A DNA stretch of 64,000 bases from Arbacia lixula (taxonomy: Eukaryota > Echinodermata > Echinoidea > Arbacioida > Arbaciidae). The notes below the pieces were generated by a model. The model was given only the letters and a program-made list of their open reading frames with translations, was not told the origin of the DNA and did no database searches. The stretch is taken from assembly GCA_963669155.1 (NCBI GenBank), contig OZ022576.1:7516038-7580037 (forward strand). The letters are read 5' to 3'. Below, one piece after another: positions 55,193 through 64,000 of the stretch (the first letter of the stretch is position 1; every line of letters begins with the position of its first letter). A program made the translations under genes and the position numbers.

Positions 55193-56130
55193 AAGCCTGC
55201 ACCTAGCCTCCATTGTCACACCTCTTTCTTCTTGTGCTTTCTGTCTATTCAAGAAATAAAGTATTGGTCCATTGCGATTGAAACATTAAGATTTAATTTA
55301 TACACAGAAAACTATTCTGAACACGATTCGTCCATCAGTCCTCTTACATAATTTCCACTTGATATGTGTTTGAAAGGAAACTATTCACACCTTCCAACAA
55401 TACACACTAATGTAGTTTTTATTCAATAGTTCAATGCACATGTTGATGCTTTCTAGTGACTGACTCTATTTTACAACCATTATTCATGATTCTCATGGCC
55501 AATTTTTCATTTGGAAGGGCAATGTTGAGTTTGTAGATACAATGTAAGTATTGAATGAATGACACTTGATAGCGCTGGTATTCTATTTTGGAGAGAAGTG
55601 GGGCTGTGTAATTCATTTTGGATATTTTTCAATTTCAGCAGAATTGCCTACAGGTTCCATTTGAATTGCCCTGCACTCAAGGGGGAAAATGGAAAGTGAG
55701 ATTCTTTGTGAAATTTCCTCATAATTAAATTATGCTGGGAATATCATACCAGGCACATTGGAAGGGAGTCCATAGTGAAAATAATGTGCCAAATGTGTTT
55801 AGTGTAGCTGCATGGGAGGCTGATGTAACATTTGAAGAAATGTGATTAGAAACTGTTTTGCAATCATTTTTTTTCGTGTGTGTTGGTGTGGTGCAGAGTA
55901 TGATAACTACTGTCACCTAAGAGGTACCAGATATTGGAATTGCTAACTGAATTATTGTAGGAATGATATACTGGTTTAAGAAGGAATAGGGATGTTGTTT
56001 ATGCTGAGAGTAGTAGTGATAGTAGAAACATGGTAATGAATGTGGTAGGATAGAGATATTGCTTGTGATGGGGATACTTGTAGTGGTAGTGGTAGTGGTA
56101 CTGTAGGAATCTAGCAATGGAGGTCATAGA
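55193..56130. other. Intron; nothing recognised
   Basis: Unique; GTAGTGGTAGTGG triplets near 56080. Confidence 0.4.
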
Positions 56131-56144
56131 AATTCTTATGATAA

Positions 56145-56166
56145 ATCCTCCTCCTCCTCCTCCTCC

Positions 56167-56198
<32 letters not shown>

Positions 56199-56510
56199 CT
56201 CTTCCTCCTTCTTTCTCCTCCTACCCTTCCTCCTCCACCTCCTCCTCCTCCCCTGCTTTCTCCTCCTCCTCCTCCTCCTCCTCCTCCTCCTCCTCCTCCT
56301 CCTCCTCCTCCTCCTCCCTCTCCCTCTCCTCCTCCTCCTCCTCCTCCTCCTCCTCCTCCTCCTCCTCCTCCTCCTCCTCCTCCTCCTCCTCCTCCTCCTC
56401 CTCCTCCTCCTCCTCCTCCTCCTCCTCCTCCTCCTCCTCCTCCTCCTCCTCCATCTCCTCCTCCTCCTTTTCCCCATCTCCTCTCCATCTACTCCTCCCC
56501 TGTCTCCTGT
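56145..56510. repeat. Long (TCC)n trinucleotide tract
   Basis: About 365 bp of TCC/CTC repeat. A block of about 42 perfect units runs from about 56327 to 56452, and shorter perfect blocks lie at 56146-56178 and 56263-56317. The minus strand is (GGA)n. Poly-Ser, poly-Glu, poly-Gly and poly-Arg frames result from this and are not genes. Confidence 0.98.
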
Positions 56511-56534
56511 CCCTGTCTCCTGCCACTGGTCCCC

Positions 56535-56865
56535 TGCCCCTGTCTGGGTGTTATTGTTTACAAGAGGCCAAGCATCTAGGGGTCAATCCCAGTGCCAGAG
56601 AGTCCCCAGGCCCTTGGTTGCCATGGGGATGGGTGCGATGCTATTTTTAGCCTCCCATTGACGTCATCAGTCAGGATGATGCCTCTTTGCGGGCGCTCCT
56701 GGACGAATTATGATTGACTTTTATAAACGGCAGGCAGCAGGGTGAATGCCGGTGGGAGCTGTAACTGAAAGCAAAGCCCCGTAAGCCCTCGCTATCTTCC
56801 CCACTGCGAGCGAACCAGCAACCCGACTCGCACAGTCCGGGCCGAGATGTGAGGGGGGTCGTATT
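56535..56865. promoter_or_regulatory. Candidate regulatory island with RFX, CRE and PBX/HOX motifs
   Basis: Complex GC-rich sequence right after the (TCC)n tract. Seen directly: GTTGCCATGG (56617-56626, an RFX X-box type half), a full CRE TGACGTCA (56659-56666), TGATTGAC (56711-56718, PBX type) abutting TTTTATAAAC (56719-56728, HOX/CDX type), and CpG-rich CTGCGAGCGAACC near 56803. No exon frame. Role inferred from motif spacing. Confidence 0.5.
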
Positions 56866-57090
56866 CCATTTGGTTGTTTGCGCTTGTTCTTGTTTTGAAT
56901 GTGAGGCTAATGTTGAGGGCTATGTCTCCATGGCCACTCGCCATCTCCCTCATCCATCCTCTAACCAATGTGTTACATGCAGAACTCAAAATGCTGTACA
57001 GAGGTCATCGTTTCTGATCCTGCCATATTTCTATCAACAGTTATGAACACCAGAGCTCCTTTTGTTCTGTTGGCAGTATTTTTCCCTTCT
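56866..57090. other. Intron; nothing recognised
   Basis: Unique sequence between island and microsatellites. Confidence 0.4.
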
Positions 57091-57340
<250 letters not shown>

Positions 57341-58464
57341 CTTTATTTCCCCTTGAATATTAATATTTCAATACCATACGCAGAGTGTCAGGATAAATGC
57401 TCACATTTATGCATGCATATACAGTTTTACTTGCATATGTGAGTGAGTAAATAAATGAGCGTCAGTTCTTGGTTGTGAAGCCTGCTGCTTTGTCCAAGTA
57501 CAACTAAGTCTGGAGACTTAGACTACTATCTAATACTTACTCTCTATCTTAATGAGGGGAGGAGAAAGGAAAGAAGGATCATTCTACACATTCAGACTTT
57601 TGCCTGCCGCAGTGCATCTGAGAGACAAGCAGAAGGATATTGTCGTCAAAGCACAAGGGGGGGGGGGGATTCTCTGTCTGATCTATTGACCTAGTACCTA
57701 GACTCCATACAAATTAGCTCCCAACACTATCTATCTTGATGTTTATTTTATTTAATATACGTTTTGAATCCATCCCTATGCAGCCCTGTTGTTAGACTAT
57801 GCATGATTGAGTAGCAATTCAGAGTCAATGAAAACTTGATAACAGGTCAGCCTTGACGGGTGAGCAGCAGCCAGCCTAGGCTAGTGTAATCACTTAATGA
57901 GTAAACTCATCAATAATTTGAGCCTCTCCACACCCAGGCTCGACTGCCTACCATCCATTGCCCATGAGGGCAGTACAGGTTTCCAATCATAGCTGTCGGG
58001 TTGGCTTTCAAGTCGCAACAGCTTTTCTTCTTGTTTTATGCTCATTTCTCTTATCAAGAATCAATAAACATAAGTGCCATTAAAACATCAGAGCATGGCA
58101 AAATGTTGAAATATAATTGATATACATCTAGAAAGATAATGATCATAGTATTACACAGCTAGCATTGAGAATAATTCCAATACCTGCAGATTGCTTATGA
58201 AGAATTAAAGTGCATTCATGTGCATCTACTGAACAGTCATTTAATATGATACATTAATTGTTTCATTGCTATTGCAGTAGTAGTATTTATTATGATAATT
58301 ATCATTAGTGACTTGTTATAACAATAATTATGCAATCTCTTTTGGCACAACTGAATCATTTCAAATTATGACCACCTTGATGACCACCTTGCATCACCAA
58401 AATATGACAGAGTGTTGAATTAATTTCCTCCAAAATGTTAATTCATTATATATTTCTAAACTAA
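57341..58464. other. Intron; nothing recognised
   Basis: Unique sequence with a G11 tract near 57659. ATTCTCTGTCTGATCTATTGACC (57669) is echoed near 58916 as ATTCTCTGTCTGATCTGATGACC, both after TCAAAGCAC, a short duplicate. Confidence 0.42.
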
Positions 58465-58552
58465 GCCTGTACACATTGGTAATGGGACAGATGAGTGTGT
58501 TACAAAGTCATCTGTCCCGTTACCAACGTACTATGGCAAATTTGTACAGGGC
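58465..58552. mobile_element. Short fold-back element
   Basis: TTGGTAATGGGACAGATGA (from 58476) is inverted as TCATCTGTCCCGTTACCAA (to 58526) with one difference, and outer CCTGTACA and TGTACAGG pair as well. About 88 bp. Confidence 0.6.
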
Positions 58553-59029
58553 AAATTTTTTGAAGCACACAAAACCTTGTAAAGTGCAAATCAATACATT
58601 TCTTTAATATTTTATTATTATTGGCTGGTTTATTTAAGAGACAAAAAAATAATTTGAATTTAAGAGATCTATGCAAATGTTACAGTAAATGTAACAGAAA
58701 TGTACCCATTACTGTAGACAGGCCGAAATATACGCTTTGGGAGAAGTGAGCTGCAGTATCATCTTGTTTTCATCCCTCTGAAGATGCTAGTGTGCAGGGT
58801 ATGTTAATAGTTTCCTTTCTCAAGAGGATATAATGGCTCTGCTGCTGGGTGTAGAGGCTGTATGTGGGTTTGGGTGCCATATAGGGTGCCGTGTCATCAA
58901 AGCACCATTGGAAGCATTCTCTGTCTGATCTGATGACCACTTAACTTTAATTAGCTCATGAAAGATTAAGTGCACGGGGTACAATGCCAGACTAGTGGTT
59001 ATATCACTCTGGTCTGATGGGAATGACCT
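58553..59029. other. Intron; nothing recognised
   Basis: Unique sequence; 58916 carries the short duplicate of 57669. Confidence 0.4.
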
Positions 59030-59440
59030 TTCTCTTCTCTCTATCCCTCTCTCTCTCTCTCTCTTTCTGTCTCTCTCTGTCTCTTTCTCTCTGTCTCTCT
59101 CTCTCTATATATATATGTGTGTGTATATATATTTGTCTATCCGTCTCTCTCTCTCTCTCTCTCTCTCGCTCTCTCTCTCTCTCTGTCCCTCTCTCTCTCT
59201 CCATCTCCCTGTGTATCCCACTATCTCTCTCTCTCTCTCTTCCTCTATCTATTTTTCCTCTTTTTCCTTTTTTCGACCTATTTTTATGTCTTACTTGTTC
59301 TCTACCTCTCTTTTTCTCTCCTGCTTTCTCCCTCTCTTTCCCTCTGTCTTTCTCTCTCTTGCAACCTCACTATCTGACTGATTACCTCTCCCCGTCGTTA
59401 TCTTTCTGTATTCATGTATTCATTTCACCTTCTATCATGC
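59030..59440. repeat. CT-rich microsatellite block with (AT)/(GT) centre
   Basis: (CT)n with CTGT variants, TATATATATATGTGTGTGTATATATAT at about 59106-59132, then more CT. Frames are artefacts. Confidence 0.93.
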
Positions 59441-59589
59441 TGTTGAAAAGAATACATAAATAGAACAAGTAACCTAATCATTTTCAGATCGTGAACTCTT
59501 ATATTGCACATAGCCCATTAATGTTGTTGGTTGGCCACGTTGTGATACAAGCAGCTTGTAGATCCCAGCAACATCTGTCTGTGGCTGAG

Positions 59590-59625
59590 GACAAAGAGAT
59601 AGATACAGAAAAAGAGACATACACG

Positions 59626-59656
<31 letters not shown>

Positions 59657-59965
59657 AGATAGAAAGAGAGAGAAGAGGAGAATTATGAATTATAAGGAGA
59701 ATCACTTGAAGTAAAGGTAGACTGATATATATTGCTGAGAGAGACACACACACACAGAAAGAGAGAGAGAGAGAGAGAGGAAAGGAAATAGATTAAAGGA
59801 GGTAGATAGCACATGTGTGAGGAATACAAAAATGGAATGAGGAAAATTATGAAAGATGAGAAGAAACGCTTGAAACTAACAGAAGGCTGGAATTGTGTGG
59901 CTTAGAGTGAGGGAGAGAGAGAGGGAGAGAGAAGAGAGAGAGAGGGGGGGGGGGAGATAGTGACA
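59590..59965. repeat. GA-rich purine blocks with G tracts
   Basis: (GA)n at 59625-59650, 59758-59780 and 59910-59945, each near a short G7-G10 tract. Between them is unique purine-rich text. Confidence 0.85.
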
Positions 59966-60823
59966 GTAATAGTGATAACAAACAGGAAGACCATGCGGCT
60001 ACCCACATGTTTTATCGCTCACAGAATGACGTCACGATCAGGTCGTTTCATCATCAGCGTGGCGAGGGGATTCTGAGAGGCTTTGCATTGTCTAGGTCAT
60101 TATATGCGGAGAGAGAGAGAGAGAGAGAGAGAAAGGCTATTGTTTCTTGTGGTATGTGGATGGCTGAATTCATAACACGTGCAGAAATTGTGAGCAAAAT
60201 GTGGATTTTCCTTTCTTTTGCTCTTTAATTGATGGTATGCAATGTGCACATTCAGAGCTTGATGGAGGGTGAAGCATTTCACAATACCTGTTAAACTTTA
60301 TGTCAAGATGATATTGAGAAAAAGAAACAAAATTGTATTGCTTACTCTGCTGAAATATGGTAAGCAGAATTTGTCTTGATTCTATGTGTGCAAATTATGT
60401 TAAAATCAGAACCATAGATATATTGTGATTTGACTGTCTTAGATATTAAAAGAGGAATGACCAGATGAATTCTAATAATGGAAATAATTGGTTTCATACA
60501 CTTTTATTTTAATATGTAATGTTTGATTATTACCCTGGCTTTTATAAGCTAAGAGGCAGTATTACATTACACCTGAGTTGCGAGTAACAAATATGTGCAA
60601 TACCTTGTCCAAGGGTGAATGCATTAAGACATTGTGGAACCTGGGATAGTCCAAGAGCTCTCATGCTGTAGGGAAATTAGTATAAGTCAATACATTGTCA
60701 TTCAGAGTCTGGAGAGTAAGACTAGCTATTGACATCCATTCTGGGTGATGAGGTCTCATTAAGTTGTCAGGTACCATCATCTCTCATGAGCTCCTTTCCC
60801 GCCAGACCCCACCCCTGCTCCCG
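59966..60823. other. Intron; CRE and short (GA)n
   Basis: A full TGACGTCA at 60027-60034 lies in CpG-richer sequence (ATGACGTCACGATCAGGTCG). (GA)11 at 60108-60132. No exon found. Confidence 0.42.
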
Positions 60824-61070
60824 TCCCAGGCGAGGTAGCCTGGTTCCAGGCTTTAGGACATTTTTAATTCAACAAAAAAAAACAAGAGTCTAGTACTCAC
60901 AAGACTAGTCATCCTTTGATTCTCTTCTCTTCTCCCTCCATCCCATATGTGGGAGAGAGAAGGAAAGAAGGAATTGAGAGTGATTAGTCTACTGCAGCCA
61001 GACCCGTAAATTAAATATTGTGTATTGAATTGAAAATAACCAAGAACCTGGATCCCAGGCTAAGCCGAGG
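60824..61070. mobile_element. Large diverged fold-back element
   Basis: TAGCCTGG..CCAGG (60836 on) and CCTGGATCCCAGGCTA (to 61062) pair, as do TTTTTAATTCAA with TTGAATTGAAAAT, ACTAGTCATC with GATTAGTCT, and the pyrimidine arm with the purine arm, meeting at CATATG (60944-60949). The two sides are each about 123 bases. An old MITE-like element, no coding capacity. Confidence 0.65.
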
Positions 61071-61539
61071 TCTTTAGCTTGCTAGGTTAGGGGCCTGGCT
61101 CATGTTACCTTTAATTGCATTTGTGACATACTCTATCAACTCATGTGTTGACTTCTTATAATCATGCAAAGAATTTAATTAGTTCATAGTTAGTCCAGAA
61201 TCTAGTTAGAATCTAGGCTAATTGTCATACAGAGTCAAGTGCTTAGTGTTTGTACTATACGACACACTCCAGTGCCAATTTTCTCATTAGGGCACGCAGT
61301 CTCCAGAACAGAACAATGTCAAATTAATTCTATGTGCCTGATTACTTCCCTTAAGGAATACATCATGCTGTCAGTGTAATTAGTCAAAGTGGCTCTTCAA
61401 TAATAATAGTGTCTTTGCAATAATGCATGATTAAGGTCATGTTGGCACCAATATACTACATCACAAATATATACTAATTATATTCACCCATCTCTCTGCA
61501 ATCCTGTAAATAGGGTATTTCTTTACCTGCCCCAAACTA
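61071..61539. other. Intron; nothing recognised
   Basis: Unique sequence. Confidence 0.4.
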
Positions 61540-61740
61540 CCTGTTGTAGTCTCTCTCTCTCCTTCTCTCTCTCCTTCTCTCTTTTCCTATCTGTTGTTCT
61601 GCCTCTCTCTCTCTATGTCTCTTTTGTTGGTCCTCCCCTCCGTCTTAAGTTCTATCACTCTTAAACTCCCTTCCCTCTCCCCCACCCCCCTCTCTACCAT
61701 TTGCTTCCTCCCTCTTCCTCCTTCTCTCCATACCCCATAT
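61540..61740. repeat. CT-rich low-complexity block
   Basis: CTCTCTCTCCTTCTCTC and CCCTCTCCCCCACCCC text. Confidence 0.88.
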
Positions 61741-62194
61741 TCTGTCTGGTCTGTGAGGGTATTCGCTGCTCTGGCCTGCTCTGTTGTTATTTTTAAATGG
61801 ATGAAGTCAGCTGATGGGTGCTTTATCCACTGATGAGACAGTTGAACCTAAAGTGCAAGCGTTTTATTATTCACTGCCTACCTGAATGAAAAATGAAGGG
61901 AGGAGAACCAATGGGGCAATCCGAATGCAGAGTTGATTGATATGTGCTATACCATCATTTTATGCGAGGCTTTCATGAAAAAGTGCAACATTTGTGTTTC
62001 CAAGGATCATGCGCATATTGATGAGTTTTACTATTTGATGTTGAGAGGGTTTTTTTGTGTGTGTGTTGCTCTTGTTGTCATTGATCTTATTTGTGATAAA
62101 TTAAGAAAAAGTATTCCAGGAGTGTTTAGATGAGTAATAATTTATACATCACTATACATGGATGTGTTTGGAAGTTGTGGTTGGCACTCTTATG
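61741..62194. other. Intron; nothing recognised
   Basis: Unique sequence. Confidence 0.4.
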
Positions 62195-62370
62195 CAGTCA
62201 GACCCGTCTACAAAGATACCAGTGTCTATAAAGACCACCTGTCTGTTAGGACCACTCAACTTAAATCCCTTCAGAGTGGTTTGCATGGCATTGCACCTGT
62301 CTATACAGACCACATACATGTAGCACTTTTGGTTCAGATTTGGGGTCGTCTTTGCACACAGGTTTGAATG
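62195..62370. mobile_element. Non-autonomous DNA transposon family C, copy 3
   Basis: Left end CAGTCAGACCCGTCTACAAA and right end CACAGGTTTGAATG then TA (62371-62372). The body has TCTATAAAGACCACCTGTC and AAATCCCTTCAGAGTGGT as in the copy at 3171. 176 bp, the shortest copy, uninterrupted. Confidence 0.62.
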
Positions 62371-62372
62371 TA

Positions 62373-63320
62373 ATTGAGTGAATGTGGTACCAACCAACCG
62401 TATGGGATACATGTAAAAATATCCCCAGAATTATCAACAGTGAGCTGAGCATTGAGAGTTACTCCAGGGTAGTGCATCCAAATATACCGCAGTGACTGTG
62501 CTGCATGCTGACATAGAGGGGGTACTTTCATATTACTTTGATGACTGTGTTAATTTCTGTGGTGAAGAACATGTGGGGGCTGAACCACCTATATGTTCAA
62601 AAGTGGATATAAGAATGGCGTTGGCTTGAATCCCCCCCCCCCCCCTGGAAATGTTAATTGTAGTCATCATGATAATGATAATAAATACCCAATTTGAATT
62701 TCTTTATAATTATTTTGTATTATATTCATTCTTATATATACAGTGTATTTACATTCTAACTCTGAATTGTTCTTTAAGTATTTATTAGTAGGTATGATGT
62801 AATATGATATGTCGTTATATCTGCTTTGTGCTTTTAAGAGACGCAGTGCAAGGATAGTACTGCAAAGCTATGTTGCCTGTTCACTTATTGGGTAGGAGAT
62901 GTGTATGGAATGGAAAGGTAGCTTGTCTAGCATATATAGCTGTAATGTTTTTGACAATAGAGGGTGCACTATAGACCAGAGAACTTACAGTGATGAATGT
63001 ATAGTGTGTGTACACCAGGCAAGCACCTAACACGTGTGTGTACAGGGAGTCTCCCATAGCTTACGTCAATATGAGACTACCACATCTATTAGTATTGCAG
63101 ATAGGAATTAATAAAAACAGACTACAAATTATGAGTTATTCTTAAATTTGTAAGAGTGATTTTTAAATGTGCAGTAATATTTGATGAAAATCTTTGATAC
63201 AGAATATGACTAGTGAGAAGGAATATTCGTTACTAGAATAATCATGATCAGGTTTCCACAAAAGAAGGAAAAACGTCATAGTTTACTTGATCCATAAAAC
63301 AGATCACTTCAGATATTAAA
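62373..63320. other. Intron; poly-C tract, otherwise nothing recognised
   Basis: C14 at about 62632-62645. No exon or named repeat. Confidence 0.42.
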
Positions 63321-63662
63321 TCATTACCATCACCATCACCATCACCATCACAACCACAGCATAACTAAGTCTGTATCACCATCATTGCCATCATCACCAT
63401 CATCACCATCATTACCATCATCATCATCGTCATCGTCATCATCATCATCATCATCATCATTATCATCATCATTATCATCATCACCATAATCAACATCATC
63501 ACCATCATCACCATCATCACCATCATCACCATCATCACCATCATCACCACCATCATCACCATCATCACTATCATCACTATCATCATCATCATCACTCATC
63601 ATCACCATCACAACCATCATCACTGTCATCACCATCACCAACACCATCACCATCACCATCAC
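63321..63662. repeat. (CAT)/(CAC) trinucleotide tract
   Basis: About 340 bp of ATC/CAC triplets, partly as the 9-mer CATCATCAC repeated. Asp/Met/His frames here are artefacts. Confidence 0.96.
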
Positions 63663-64000
63663 CAGTCTCCACAGCGAGTCTGATTGCTCTTCTACCCCTC
63701 TACCTATCTGGTGATGTGAATAAATGGTGTTGCAAAAGCCGCTCTTGACATTTCAGAGAAGCGCCCCTATATCAATGACGCCAAATGGGAGGCACTCATC
63801 ACAACCCTCCCCTCTCATATAAAAAAAAGGAGAAGACACTGTCTGTGGTCTCTGTCCGTGTCTTCCCTCTGATCTCTACATTGTAAACTGCTCGTCCCAC
63901 CCACTGCTGCATTCTGTTGACCAACCAAAAGGTTAATGCACCCATTTTCACCCAAATCTGTAAAAGATGAGCAGAGTAATTGTTCCACTTGTCTCCTGAT
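63663..64000. other. Mildly GC-richer unique sequence to window end
   Basis: Complex sequence (AAAAGCCGCTCTTGAC, ATCAATGACGCCAAATGGG) with no exon match. Possibly the start of another island cut by the window edge. Confidence 0.35.

Noticed and set aside
56111-56650. Poly-Ser, poly-Gly, poly-Arg and poly-Glu proteins
   Set aside because: All are readings of one (TCC)n tract.
63348-63662. Asp-rich and Met-rich minus-strand frames
   Set aside because: They come from the CAT/CAC triplet tract.

Overview
The window looks like non-coding DNA from the nuclear genome of a marine invertebrate. Only one protein-coding exon can be supported. The rest is AT-leaning intronic and upstream DNA with very many CT/GA, CA/GT and trinucleotide runs, short poly-G/poly-C tracts, decayed tandem arrays and small fold-back DNA transposons with TA target sites. 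From memory, this repeat style and several families (the element with ends reading CAGTGAAACCTG, the element with ends reading TTAAAGGGAAAGTCCACC, the GGGTCCCGTTGCATAAAA palindrome) suggest an echinoderm or another invertebrate deuterostome. That is recollection, not a search result. Bacterial signatures (operons, ribosome binding sites, IS elements, CRISPR) are absent.

The single gene piece is the first coding exon of what I read as a type I diacylglycerol kinase (DGK alpha/beta/gamma class), plus strand, 13697-13763. It encodes 22 residues and one extra base, and ends at a GTGAGT donor. The leader upstream (to an acceptor at 13258-13259, or to a TATTTAAA box at 13542) carries three small upstream reading frames. 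No second DGK exon is visible, so 13764-64000 would be the first part of an intron of at least 50 kb, and 1-13259 is upstream DNA or a 5' UTR intron.

Layout: 1-13 kb holds a hairpin MITE, a transposon-in-transposon nest (3171-3834), small minisatellites and GC-richer islands near 7.5, 8.5, 10.2 and 11.0 kb. 13.26-13.76 kb is the exon. 14-25 kb is simple repeats and decayed tandem arrays (longest at 19.2-20.3 kb). 26-29.6 kb has two islands, a second nest (27967-28364) and a tRNA-derived SINE (29242-29595). 31.5-39 kb has fold-backs, a CRE-bearing minisatellite (33.8-34.6 kb), another MITE and a 6 x 111 bp array. 40-48 kb has islands at 40.3, 41.5 and 44.1 kb, a young MITE and simple repeats. 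48-64 kb has more arrays, a GC-rich island (52.3 kb), a 159 bp palindromic MITE, a long (TCC)n tract, an island with RFX-, CRE- and PBX-type motifs (56.6 kb), a (CA)48 tract, a large fold-back (60.8 kb) and a CAT/CAC triplet tract.

The islands are proposed as cis-regulatory or conserved non-coding elements of the DGK gene or a neighbour, on base composition and motif clustering only. Nothing in the window clearly shows a new multi-gene system. The best leads are the DGK leader, the nested MITEs that give an order of insertion, the array born at the edge of a transposon, and the motif-dense islands.
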